From contig JAGXRU010000140.1 in the NCBI GenBank assembly GCA_018335765.1, positions 1 to 7,640 on the forward strand: DNA of 7,640 nucleotides, in the 5' to 3' direction. The notes under the pieces were generated by a model. That model saw nothing but the letters and a program-made list of their open reading frames with translations, was not told the DNA's origin and made no database searches. Numbering within the stretch: the first letter of the stretch is position 1; each line of letters begins with the position of its first letter. Below are positions 1 through 5,208 of this stretch, one piece after another. The position numbers and the translations under genes were made by a program. The stretch comes from Alkaliphilus sp. GTDB taxonomy: Bacteria > Bacillota > Clostridia > Peptostreptococcales > Thermotaleaceae.

Positions 1-528
1 GTCTAATCCGGCCGTAGGCTCATCAAGAATTAATACCTCCGGCTTCATGGCAACCACTCCTGCGATTGCTACCCTTCTTCTTTGTCCACCACTCAGTTCA
101 AATGGTGAACGATCCTTTAAATCTTCAAAATTAAGTCCAACCCATTCTATGGCTTCCTTAACCCTAGCTTCAACCTCCGATTCTGATAAGCCAAGATTTT
201 TAGGTCCAAATGCCACATCTTTATATGTAGTCTCCTCAAAAAGTTGATGTTCAGGATACTGAAAAACTAGTCCGACTTTTTGTCTGATTGCTTTCATTTT
301 CACATCCTTTTGCGTAATATCCAAGCCATTAATTATTATTCTCCCTGATGATGCCTTGAGCAGACCATTTAAGTGCTGGATCAGGGTAGATTTACCTGAT
401 CCCGTATGTCCTATAAGCCCTATAAACTCTCCTTGCTCTATAGATAAGGAAATATCTTTTAATGCAGTGGTTTCAAAAGGACTCCTAGGGTTGTATATAT
501 GGGTTAAATTTTCTACTATAATTGACAT
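1..528 (-). CDS. ecfA2: ECF transporter ATPase EcfA2 (3' end cut off by window)
   Basis: This is the second ATP-binding subunit of an energy-coupling factor transporter. It would pair with EcfA1 and the membrane protein EcfT to drive vitamin or metal uptake through exchangeable substrate-binding S proteins. The first 176 codons are visible. They contain Walker A GHTGSGKST (residues 40-48), a Q-loop with QYPEHQLFEE (Q90 onward, the wording typical of EcfA2 rather than EcfA1), the signature LSGGQRRR (145-152) and Walker B VLILDEP (165-171), running into the D-loop at the window edge. About 110 residues are missing, including the H-loop and the C-terminal domain. The ATG at 528 is preceded by GGTGAGG with five bases of spacing, and that sequence lies inside the end of ecfA1. 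The 13-base overlap with ecfA1 suggests translational coupling. The ecfT gene would be expected next, outside the window, but cannot be seen. Confidence 0.95.
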   Translation of the reverse strand, partial: MSIIVENLTHIYNPRSPFETTALKDISLSIEQGEFIGLIGHTGSGKSTLIQHLNGLLKASSGRIIINGLDITQKDVKMKAIRQKVGLVFQYPEHQLFEETTYKDVAFGPKNLGLSESEVEARVKEAIEWVGLNFEDLKDRSPFELSGGQRRRVAIAGVVAMKPEVLILDEPTAGLD

Positions 529-1352
529 AGATACCTCACCATCTCATCGACTGTTAGTATATCCTTTGGTATAGTTAAACCAGCCTCGTTTAATTGAAAT
601 GCCAGTTCAGTAACTTGTGGGACATCTAAACCATATTTTTTTAAGGTGCTCACTTGTCCAAAAACTTCTCGTGGTGTACCTTCCAATGCTATTTTACCCT
701 CTTCCATAACTAATACACGATCTGCTTCAACAGCCTCATCCATAAAGTGAGTTATGTGAACAATGGTTATTCCCTCTTCTTTATTTAATCTTTTTATAGT
801 TTCAATTACTTCTTTTCTTCCAGAAGGATCTAGCATCGCAGTAGGTTCATCGAATATGATACAAGCAGGTTTCATTGCAATAACTCCAGCAATGGCAACT
901 CTCTGTTTTTGACCACCTGAAAGAAGGTGTGGACCCTTTTTTTTGAATTCCAACATATCCACAACTCTCAATGATTCTTCTACCCTTATTTTTATTTCCT
1001 TAGGCTCAATTCCTAAGTTCTCTGGTCCAAAAGCCACATCTTCTTCAACTATTGTTGCTACTATTTGATTATCCGGATTTTGGAATACCATGCCTGCAGT
1101 TTGCCTGATTTGCCAGGTATAGGACTCTTCTGATGTATCCATTCCCATCACATAAACTTTTCCACCCGATGGAAGCAGTAAAGCGTTAATATGCTTAGCT
1201 AAGGTAGATTTCCCTGATCCATTATGTCCAATAATAACAACAAATTCGCCTTTTTTCACCTTTAATGACACTTCATCTACTGCTTTAATACTTTCTTTAC
1301 CTTCGCCTGTATATTCATAAACCAGATTAGCTATCTCAATCATGTTTTCCAT
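516..1352 (-). CDS. ecfA1: ECF transporter ATPase EcfA1
   Basis: This is the first ATP-binding subunit of the ECF transporter module, a cytoplasmic protein that forms a heterodimer with EcfA2 on the inner face of the membrane. The 278 residues match the family length. They show an A-loop tyrosine near the N-terminus (VYEYTGEG), Walker A GHNGSGKST (42-50), the Q-loop QNPDNQIVA (Q91 onward, typical of EcfA1), the signature LSGGQKQR (144-151), Walker B CIIFDEP (164-170), the D-loop LDPSGR and an H-loop histidine at H202. The C-terminal region (about 225-278) is the ECF-specific extension. The start at 1352 is chosen over an ATG three codons later because GTGAGG lies seven bases upstream. The gene sits behind a terminator and its own promoter candidate, so it probably begins a separate transcript. 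The substrate cannot be told from this subunit. Confidence 0.96.
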   Translation of the reverse strand: MENMIEIANLVYEYTGEGKESIKAVDEVSLKVKKGEFVVIIGHNGSGKSTLAKHINALLLPSGGKVYVMGMDTSEESYTWQIRQTAGMVFQNPDNQIVATIVEEDVAFGPENLGIEPKEIKIRVEESLRVVDMLEFKKKGPHLLSGGQKQRVAIAGVIAMKPACIIFDEPTAMLDPSGRKEVIETIKRLNKEEGITIVHITHFMDEAVEADRVLVMEEGKIALEGTPREVFGQVSTLKKYGLDVPQVTELAFQLNEAGLTIPKDILTVDEMVRYLCQL

Positions 1353-1392
1353 TATAAAACCTCACAACTTCGTATATAGTATTCGTTAAATG

Positions 1393-1416
1393 CCCCAGCC
1401 GCCTATAGAGGCGGGG
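1393..1416 (-). repeat. GC-rich hairpin in the presumed ecfA1 leader
   Basis: In very AT-rich surroundings the minus strand reads CCGCCT, a four-base loop CTAT, then AGGCGG, giving a six-base-pair perfect stem. Two flanking C-G pairs (CC with GG of the following GGGG) can extend it across a CU bulge. It lies about 13 bases downstream of the predicted transcription start and about 30 bases upstream of the ecfA1 Shine-Dalgarno sequence. No U-tract follows, so it is not a standard terminator. It could be a leader-RNA stabilising structure, a protein site, or a relic of a small palindromic element. The fold is seen directly; any role is inference. Confidence 0.55.
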
Positions 1417-1435
1417 AACATCTTAATTCAGTTAT

Positions 1436-1465
1436 ATTATATCGCTTAAGTATGAATATTACCAA
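1436..1465 (-). promoter_or_regulatory. Candidate sigma-A promoter for ecfA1-ecfA2
   Basis: On the minus strand a perfect -10 box TATAAT (1436-1441) is preceded, after an 18-base spacer, by TTGGTA (1460-1465), which matches four of six positions of the -35 consensus. Transcription would start near 1429 and leave a leader of roughly 77 bases before the ecfA1 start. It lies just downstream of the rplQ terminator, where an independent promoter is expected. AT-rich DNA can give chance -10 boxes, so this is moderate evidence. Confidence 0.6.
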
Positions 1466-1500
1466 TATAATGTTTTATGCTTGTTTTATGTTGCAAAACA

Positions 1501-1537
1501 CTAAAACTAAAGGGACTAAGTAATTAACTTAATCCCT
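1501..1537 (-). terminator. Intrinsic terminator after rplQ
   Basis: Five bases after the rplQ stop codon the minus-strand RNA can form a ten-base-pair stem. AGGGAUUAAG (1528-1537) pairs with CUUAGUCCCU (1511-1520) through one U-G wobble, with a seven-base loop UUAAUUA between them. The stem is followed by the U-rich tail UUAGUUUUAG (1501-1510). The upper stem is AT-rich and the tail is broken by A and G, so termination may be incomplete, but position and form fit the end of the alpha operon. Confidence 0.7.
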
Positions 1538-1542
1538 AGAAT

Positions 1543-1884
1543 CTATACTAATTCAATAATAACCATTTCTGCGGCGTCCCCTCTTCGAGGTCCTAGTTTC
1601 ATAACTCTTGTATAACCGCCATTTCTGTCTTTATACTTTGGTGCAACTTCATCAAACAAGTTTTTAACAACTGTTTCATCAAACACAAAAGCCAAAACTT
1701 GTCTTCTGGCATGCAGGTCGCCTCTTTTTGCCAAAGTGATCATCTTTTCAACTAACCTGCGTGTTTCTTTGGCTCTTGTATCAGTAGTTTGTATTCGACC
1801 TTCTCTTAAAAGACTTGTCACTAAATTTCTTAACATAGAAATTCTGTGATCTGTCGGACGACCTAATTTACGCTGAACTGCCAT
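1543..1884 (-). CDS. rplQ: 50S ribosomal protein L17
   Basis: L17 is a structural protein of the large ribosomal subunit near the peptide exit tunnel. The 113 residues begin with RKLGRPTDHR and contain the family hallmarks RAKETRRLVEKMITLAKRGD and HARRQ, and the C-terminal block GGYTRVMKLGPRRGDAAEM ending in IIELV. It is slightly shorter than the roughly 120-residue B. subtilis protein because the variable loop before the GGYTR block is reduced. The ATG at 1884 has AAGGAGGGG five bases upstream. It is the last gene of the alpha operon, 24 bases after rpoA, and is followed directly by a terminator hairpin. Confidence 0.97.
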   Translation of the reverse strand: MAVQRKLGRPTDHRISMLRNLVTSLLREGRIQTTDTRAKETRRLVEKMITLAKRGDLHARRQVLAFVFDETVVKNLFDEVAPKYKDRNGGYTRVMKLGPRRGDAAEMVIIELV

Positions 1885-1908
1885 GTCTTCCCCTCCTTTA
1901 AACCTATA

Positions 1909-2856
1909 CTAATCTTCACTAGGTCTTAAGCCTAACCCAAGCTCTGCAAGCTTTTGCTGAACCTCTTCAAGGGACTTTTTACCCAGGTTTCTTACTTTCA
2001 TCATATCGTCTTCTGATTTTTCAGTAAGCTCTTCTACAGTATTGATCCCAGCTCTCTTCAGACAGTTATATGATCGAACAGAAAGCTCTAGTTCCTCAAT
2101 TGTCATCTCCAGAACCTTTTCTTTTTTATCTTCTTCTTTTTCTACCATTATTTCTACATTATCAATATGTTCTGTAAGGGTAATGAATAGATTTAAATGC
2201 TCATTCATGATTTTTGCCCCTATTGAAGTAGCTTCATCAGGCTTTATGCTGCCATCCGTCCATACTTCCAAGGTTAGCTTATCATAATCTGTTATCTGTC
2301 CAACCCTTGTGTTCTCAACAGAGTAGCTTACTTTTCTAACAGGAGTATAGATAGAATCTACAGGAATTACGCCTATTGCCATTGTATCTGTTTTATTGTT
2401 TTCAGCTGGAACGTACCCTCTTCCCTTTGAAAGAGCAATTTCCATGACCAACCTTGAACCCTCTTCAAGGGTTGCAATGTGAAGGTCTGAATTCAATATT
2501 TCCACATCTGCATCTGCAATAATATCTCCAGCAGTGATTTTGCCAGGTCCCTGTGCTTCGATCCGAACTATCTTGCTTTCATCAGAATAAATTTTAGCAG
2601 ATAAATTCTTCAAATTCAAAATGATCTCTGTTATATCTTCTTTTACTCCTGGTACTGTTGAAAATTCATGCAGAACCCCATCAATTTTAACCGAAGTAAC
2701 AGCAACCCCAGGAAGTGATGAAAGCAAAATCCTTCTCAAACTATTTCCCAAGGTAATGCCATAGCCTCTTTCAAGTGGCTCTACGATAAACTTCCCATAC
2801 GTATTGTCAACATTTGATTCCAAACATTCAATTTTAGGCTTCTCTATTTCTATCAT
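1909..2856 (-). CDS. rpoA: DNA-directed RNA polymerase subunit alpha
   Basis: The alpha subunit dimerises to nucleate RNA polymerase assembly and contacts upstream promoter DNA and regulators. The 315 residues match the B. subtilis length (314). The N-terminal domain (about 1-230) carries the assembly motif TLGNSLRRILLSSLPG (35-50), with the paired arginines R41 and R42. An acidic, lysine-rich linker (about 238-250) leads to the C-terminal domain (about 255-312), which has VRSYNCLKRAG and RNLGKKSLEEV. R261, N264 and K294 correspond to the E. coli DNA-binding residues R265, N268 and K298. The start at 2856 has AAGGAGGG eight bases upstream. It lies between rpsD (64 bases) and rplQ (24 bases), the usual alpha-operon position. 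Confidence 0.98.
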   Translation of the reverse strand: MIEIEKPKIECLESNVDNTYGKFIVEPLERGYGITLGNSLRRILLSSLPGVAVTSVKIDGVLHEFSTVPGVKEDITEIILNLKNLSAKIYSDESKIVRIEAQGPGKITAGDIIADADVEILNSDLHIATLEEGSRLVMEIALSKGRGYVPAENNKTDTMAIGVIPVDSIYTPVRKVSYSVENTRVGQITDYDKLTLEVWTDGSIKPDEATSIGAKIMNEHLNLFITLTEHIDNVEIMVEKEEDKKEKVLEMTIEELELSVRSYNCLKRAGINTVEELTEKSEDDMMKVRNLGKKSLEEVQQKLAELGLGLRPSED

Positions 2857-2863
2857 TCCCTTA

Positions 2864-2902
2864 ACCCTCCTTTTAAGTTTTATCTCTATACACTATGAGG
2901 GT
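2864..2902 (-). promoter_or_regulatory. Possible hairpin covering the rpoA Shine-Dalgarno sequence
   Basis: In the rpsD-rpoA gap the minus strand reads ACCCTC (2897-2902), which is fully complementary to GAGGGT (2864-2869), the core of the rpoA Shine-Dalgarno sequence. The stem would be six base pairs with a loop of about 27 bases. Such pairing could lower rpoA translation relative to its neighbours. A six-base complement over this distance can arise by chance, so this is only a suggestion. Confidence 0.25.
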
Positions 2903-2920
2903 AACTGATTCTAACAACTA

Positions 2921-3541
2921 TTATCTTGAATATAACTCAACAATTAAGTGTTCAGCGATTGGAATATCGACATCTTCTCTTGTTGGAAGTGAAATCACTT
3001 TTCCCTCTAATTTTTCATAATTTGTCTGTACCCAATTAGGTACATTTACAGCAGCTTCAGCGAATTCTTTGAATTTTTCCGAACTTCTGCTTTTTTCCTT
3101 CACTGCAATAACATCTCCAACTGAAACTAGATACGACGGAATATCAACTTTTTGTCCATTTACTGTGAAATGTCCATGTGTTACCAATTGTCGTCCTTCT
3201 TTTCTAGATGTTGCCATCCCCATTCTATATACAGCATTATCCAGTCTTAGTTCCAATAACCTTAATAGGTTTTCGCCGGTAATACCACGCATTTTATCGG
3301 CTTTTTCAAAATAAGCTCTAAACTGAGTTTCTAATAACCCATAGAATCTCTTCGCTTTTTGTTTTTCTCTTAATTGTAAACCGTAATTAGACACCTTTTT
3401 TCTGCCTTGTCCATGCTGTCCTGGTGCATAACCTCTTCTATCTATAGCACATTTATCCGAATAGCATCTTTCGCCTTTCAGATATAGCTTTTGTCCTTCT
3501 CTACGACAAAGTCTACAAGATGGTCCAGTATATCTCGCCAT
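2921..3541 (-). CDS. rpsD: 30S ribosomal protein S4, zinc-binding form
   Basis: S4 is a primary 16S rRNA-binding protein that starts assembly of the 30S body and supports decoding fidelity. In E. coli and B. subtilis it also represses translation of its own mRNA. The 206 residues start MARYTGPSCRLCRREG and contain a zinc knuckle with C9, C12, C26 and C31, followed by the conserved RRGYAPGQHGQ block. The S4 RNA-binding domain (about 95-160) includes LELRLDNAVYRMG, ARKEGR-like SRKEGRQLV and HGHFTVNGQKVDIPSY. The C-terminus VDIPIAEHLIVELYSR is typical. AGGAGGT lies nine bases before the ATG at 3541. The gene is 24 bases after rpsK, inside the alpha operon, an arrangement found in clostridia but not in B. 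subtilis. Confidence 0.98.
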   Translation of the reverse strand: MARYTGPSCRLCRREGQKLYLKGERCYSDKCAIDRRGYAPGQHGQGRKKVSNYGLQLREKQKAKRFYGLLETQFRAYFEKADKMRGITGENLLRLLELRLDNAVYRMGMATSRKEGRQLVTHGHFTVNGQKVDIPSYLVSVGDVIAVKEKSRSSEKFKEFAEAAVNVPNWVQTNYEKLEGKVISLPTREDVDIPIAEHLIVELYSR

Positions 3542-3565
3542 TATTCTTACACCTCCTAATCCTAA

Positions 3566-3973
3566 TTAAACTCTTCTGCGTTTTGGTGGTCTGCATCCGT
3601 TATGTGGTACAGGCGTAACGTCTTTAATCATATTGATTTCCAATCCGGCTGCCTGTAGTGATCTAATAGCAGCTTCCCGACCAGAACCAGGACCTTTTAC
3701 AAATACTTCAACTGTTTTTAAGCCGTGCTCCATACCAGCCTTTGCTGCATGCTCAGCTGCCATTTGAGCAGCAAAAGGCGTTGATTTTCTTGAACCCTTA
3801 AAGCCCATACCCCCAGCACTTGCCCAAGATAAAGCATTACCTTGCAAGTCTGTAAGGGTTATTATAGTATTATTGAAAGTTGATTGAACATGGGCTTGGC
3901 CGCGTTCTATATTTTTACGTTCGCGTCTTCTCTTACGAACAACTTTTTTAGCTGCTGCTTTCTTAGCTACCAT
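3566..3973 (-). CDS. rpsK: 30S ribosomal protein S11
   Basis: S11 forms part of the 30S platform next to the mRNA exit site. The 135 residues begin with a lysine- and arginine-rich tail (about 1-24), then show HVQSTFNNTIITLTD (28-42), the ASAGGMGFKGSRKSTPFAAQ segment, GPGSGREAAIRSLQAAGL and the C-terminal PHNGCRPPKRRRV. The Asn-Gly pair at N125-G126 lies at the site where E. coli S11 carries an isoaspartate; whether this happens here is unknown. GGGAGGG lies eight bases before the ATG at 3973. It follows rpsM after 19 bases and precedes rpsD by 24. Confidence 0.98.
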   Translation of the reverse strand: MVAKKAAAKKVVRKRRRERKNIERGQAHVQSTFNNTIITLTDLQGNALSWASAGGMGFKGSRKSTPFAAQMAAEHAAKAGMEHGLKTVEVFVKGPGSGREAAIRSLQAAGLEINMIKDVTPVPHNGCRPPKRRRV

Positions 3974-3992
3974 CTCATTTACCCTCCCTTAC

Positions 3993-4364
3993 CTATTTCT
4001 TCTTCTTACGCCCTACTGTCTTCTTAGGTCCTTTTCTAGTACGGGCATTCGTCTTCGTTCTTTGACCTCTGACAGGAAGACTTCTTCTATGACGAATTCC
4101 TCTGTAGCATCCAATTTCTTTAAGTCTCTTGATGTTTAAGGCTATCTCACGTCGAAGATCTCCTTCAACTCTATGGTCGCTATCGATGATTTGTCTTAAC
4201 TTACCCACTTCTTCTTCAGTTAAGTTTCTTACTCTGGTATCAGGATTAATTCCTGTTTTTTTCAAAATATCATTTGATGTCTTTCTACCTATACCATAGA
4301 TATATGTCAAACCTATCTCTACTCTTTTTTCTCTTGGTAAGTCCACACCTGAAATTCTTGCCAT
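3993..4364 (-). CDS. rpsM: 30S ribosomal protein S13
   Basis: S13 sits in the 30S head and makes intersubunit contacts and contact with P-site tRNA. From the chosen start the protein has 123 residues, close to the 121 of B. subtilis. It reads MARISGVDLPREKRVEIGLTYIYGIGR at the front, has the SDHRVEGDLRREI segment, and ends in the basic GIRHRRSLPVRGQRTKTNARTRKGP tail with a poly-lysine end. An in-frame ATG at 4394 would add ten residues, but those codons contain the Shine-Dalgarno sequence GGGAGGTG itself (4373-4380), which is eight bases from the ATG at 4364. The later start is therefore almost certainly right. It is the first gene of the alpha operon, behind a 165-base leader region with a promoter candidate. 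Confidence 0.97.
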   Translation of the reverse strand: MARISGVDLPREKRVEIGLTYIYGIGRKTSNDILKKTGINPDTRVRNLTEEEVGKLRQIIDSDHRVEGDLRREIALNIKRLKEIGCYRGIRHRRSLPVRGQRTKTNARTRKGPKKTVGRKKKK

Positions 4365-4392
4365 TCTTTTTACACCTCCCAGATCTTTACTC

Positions 4393-4423
4393 ATTAAAAT
4401 TCATTTAAATCAGTGATTTTAAT
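4393..4423 (-). promoter_or_regulatory. Competing weak stems ahead of the rpsM ribosome-binding site
   Basis: Two foldings compete on the minus strand. ATTAAAAT (4416-4423) can pair with ATTTTAAT (4393-4400) in an eight-base-pair stem. The intervening AAATC (4415-4419) can instead pair with GATTT (4407-4411) around a three-base loop. The first stem ends 13 bases upstream of the rpsM Shine-Dalgarno sequence. All pairs except one are A-U, so neither is strong alone. Mutually exclusive stems just before a ribosomal-protein start are what a translational switch would look like, but composition alone could produce them. Confidence 0.3.
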
Positions 4424-4442
4424 TTATATTAGTTATAAGAAT

Positions 4443-4468
4443 GTTTATTCTATTATAATAGAATAAAC
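4443..4468 (-). repeat. Perfect 26-base palindrome in the rpsM leader
   Basis: Positions 4443-4455 and 4456-4468 are exact reverse complements, so the DNA is a perfect palindrome (half-site GTTTATTCTATTA). As RNA it could form a ten-base-pair or longer stem with a small AU loop. On the minus strand it starts about seven bases after the predicted transcription start. The bases following it (ATTCTTATAAC) are not a proper U-tract, so it is a poor intrinsic terminator. It could be a 5' stabilising hairpin, an operator for a dimeric protein, or part of a leader bound by S4. Confidence 0.7.
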
Positions 4469-4481
4469 CAGCCGCTCCTAT

Positions 4482-4510
4482 AATCTAAAGACTTATAATA
4501 CACTAGTCAA
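4482..4510 (-). promoter_or_regulatory. Candidate sigma-A promoter for the alpha operon
   Basis: On the minus strand the -35 box TTGACT (4505-4510; five of six consensus positions) is separated by exactly 17 bases from the -10 box TAGATT (4482-4487; four of six). Transcription would begin near 4475 and leave about 110 bases of leader before rpsM. It lies in the largest gap between spc-type and alpha-type genes, just after rpmJ. A promoter here would let rpsM-rpsK-rpsD-rpoA-rplQ be transcribed separately as well as by read-through from secY-rpmJ. Confidence 0.55.
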
Positions 4511-4529
4511 GTAAAATATACAAAATTTT

Positions 4530-4643
4530 CTATCCTTGTTTTTGTTTGTGTTTTGGATTCTCACAGATAATCATTACTACACCTTCTCTTCTGATTATCT
4601 TGCATTTTTCGCAAATAGGTTTAACTGATGGTTTAACTTTCAC
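4530..4643 (-). CDS. rpmJ: 50S ribosomal protein L36 (GTG start)
   Basis: L36 is the smallest large-subunit protein and binds 23S rRNA near the peptidyl transferase region. The 37-residue product reads MKVKPSVKPICEKCKIIRREG and then VVMIICENPKHKQKQG, which is the full family length. The zinc ligands are C11, C14, C27 and H32, so this is the zinc-binding form. The start codon is GTG at 4643, with AAGGAGGG six bases upstream. The short length and non-ATG start make it easy to overlook. It lies 16 bases after infA, as in most Firmicutes, and its stop is followed by the rpsM leader region. Confidence 0.97.
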   Translation of the reverse strand: MKVKPSVKPICEKCKIIRREGVVMIICENPKHKQKQG

Positions 4644-4659
4644 TGTTATCCCTCCTTAA

Positions 4660-4878
4660 TCACTTGCCACGCCAAGTAATTCTTCCTCTTGTTAAATCGT
4701 AAGGTGACAATTCAATTGTTACTGTGTCACCAGGTAATATTCTAATAAAATTCATTCTAAGCTTACCGGAAATATGTGCTAATATTTCATGGTCGTTTTC
4801 CAACTTTACCTTAAACATGGCATTCGGTAAGGCGTCCACTACCGTTCCCTGAACTTCTATTACATCATCCTTGGCCAT
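4660..4878 (-). CDS. infA: Translation initiation factor IF-1
   Basis: IF-1 binds the 30S A site during initiation and works with IF-2 and IF-3. The 72-residue length is the family standard and the product is a single S1-type OB fold. It carries MAKDDVIEVQGTV, ALPNAMFKVKLENDHEILAHISGKLRMNFIRILPGD and the C-terminal LSPYDLTRGRITWR. The ATG at 4878 is the only suitable start. Its Shine-Dalgarno sequence AGGAGG (4891-4896) lies twelve bases away, longer than for its neighbours. TAGGA (4893-4897) and TCCTA (4879-4883) could pair around it, which may shorten the effective distance. The gene sits between the KOW-protein gene and rpmJ. Confidence 0.98.
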   Translation of the reverse strand: MAKDDVIEVQGTVVDALPNAMFKVKLENDHEILAHISGKLRMNFIRILPGDTVTIELSPYDLTRGRITWRGK

Positions 4879-4906
4879 TAGGAAATCAAACCTCCTACTT
4901 CCTGGT

Positions 4907-5185
4907 CTAATTTAGTCCCAGTTTTTCCAGTTCACGTCTTAAAACGAGATTGCTAACTTTCTCATTTAACATAATTTTTTTCTCAATTTCATGACTGATT
5001 ACATTATATACGGCTAAATGTCTAATTTTTTTCTTCTTAGCATTATCAATTTTTCTCAAATCGCCATCTGCTATGAGGACATATTGCTCATCAATAATAG
5101 CAATTATTATAAAAACTCTGTCCTTATCTCTTCCGGCCTTTGATTTTACCAATTGCCCTATTGTTACATCCCGAGTAGTATCCAT
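4907..5185 (-). CDS. KOW-domain RNA-binding protein of unproven role
   Basis: This small protein has 92 residues from the chosen start. Residues 8 to about 38 (IGQLVKSKAGRDKDRVFIII, then an aspartate- and glycine-bearing strand) form a KOW-type fold like that of ribosomal proteins L14e/L27e. A strongly basic stretch follows (about 45-56, KIDNAKKKKIRHL), and the C-terminus is a charged helix (about 66-92). Such proteins are found at this position, between map and infA, in many Firmicutes, and are thought to bind RNA or the ribosome; a precise function is not known to me. An upstream ATG at 5209 overlaps the map stop codon but has no ribosome-binding site. The ATG at 5185 has GAGGTG six bases before it and is preferred. 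Confidence 0.85.
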   Translation of the reverse strand: MDTTRDVTIGQLVKSKAGRDKDRVFIIIAIIDEQYVLIADGDLRKIDNAKKKKIRHLAVYNVISHEIEKKIMLNEKVSNLVLRRELEKLGLN

Positions 5186-5208
5186 CGAGTTCACCTCTTT
5201 GCCCTTCA

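Noticed and set aside
47..574. Open frames on the plus strand opposite ecfA2
   Set aside because: They are antisense to clear, conserved ATPase coding sequence, have no ribosome-binding sites and encode low-complexity, serine-rich products.
1353..1542. Riboswitch for a vitamin or metal upstream of the ECF genes
   Set aside because: The leader after the predicted start is only about 77 bases, has one simple hairpin and shows no conserved aptamer motif that I recognise.
2042..3314. Plus-strand open frames opposite rpoA and rpsD
   Set aside because: They are 81-residue shadows of highly conserved genes with no upstream signals.
4365..4394. rpsM starting ten codons earlier
   Set aside because: The extra codons include the GGGAGGTG ribosome-binding site, and S13 proteins begin at MARI(A/S)G.
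4443..4468. Palindrome as an intrinsic terminator ending the spc operon
   Set aside because: The stem is nearly all A-U, and neither strand has a clean run of U after it. It also lies downstream of the predicted promoter.
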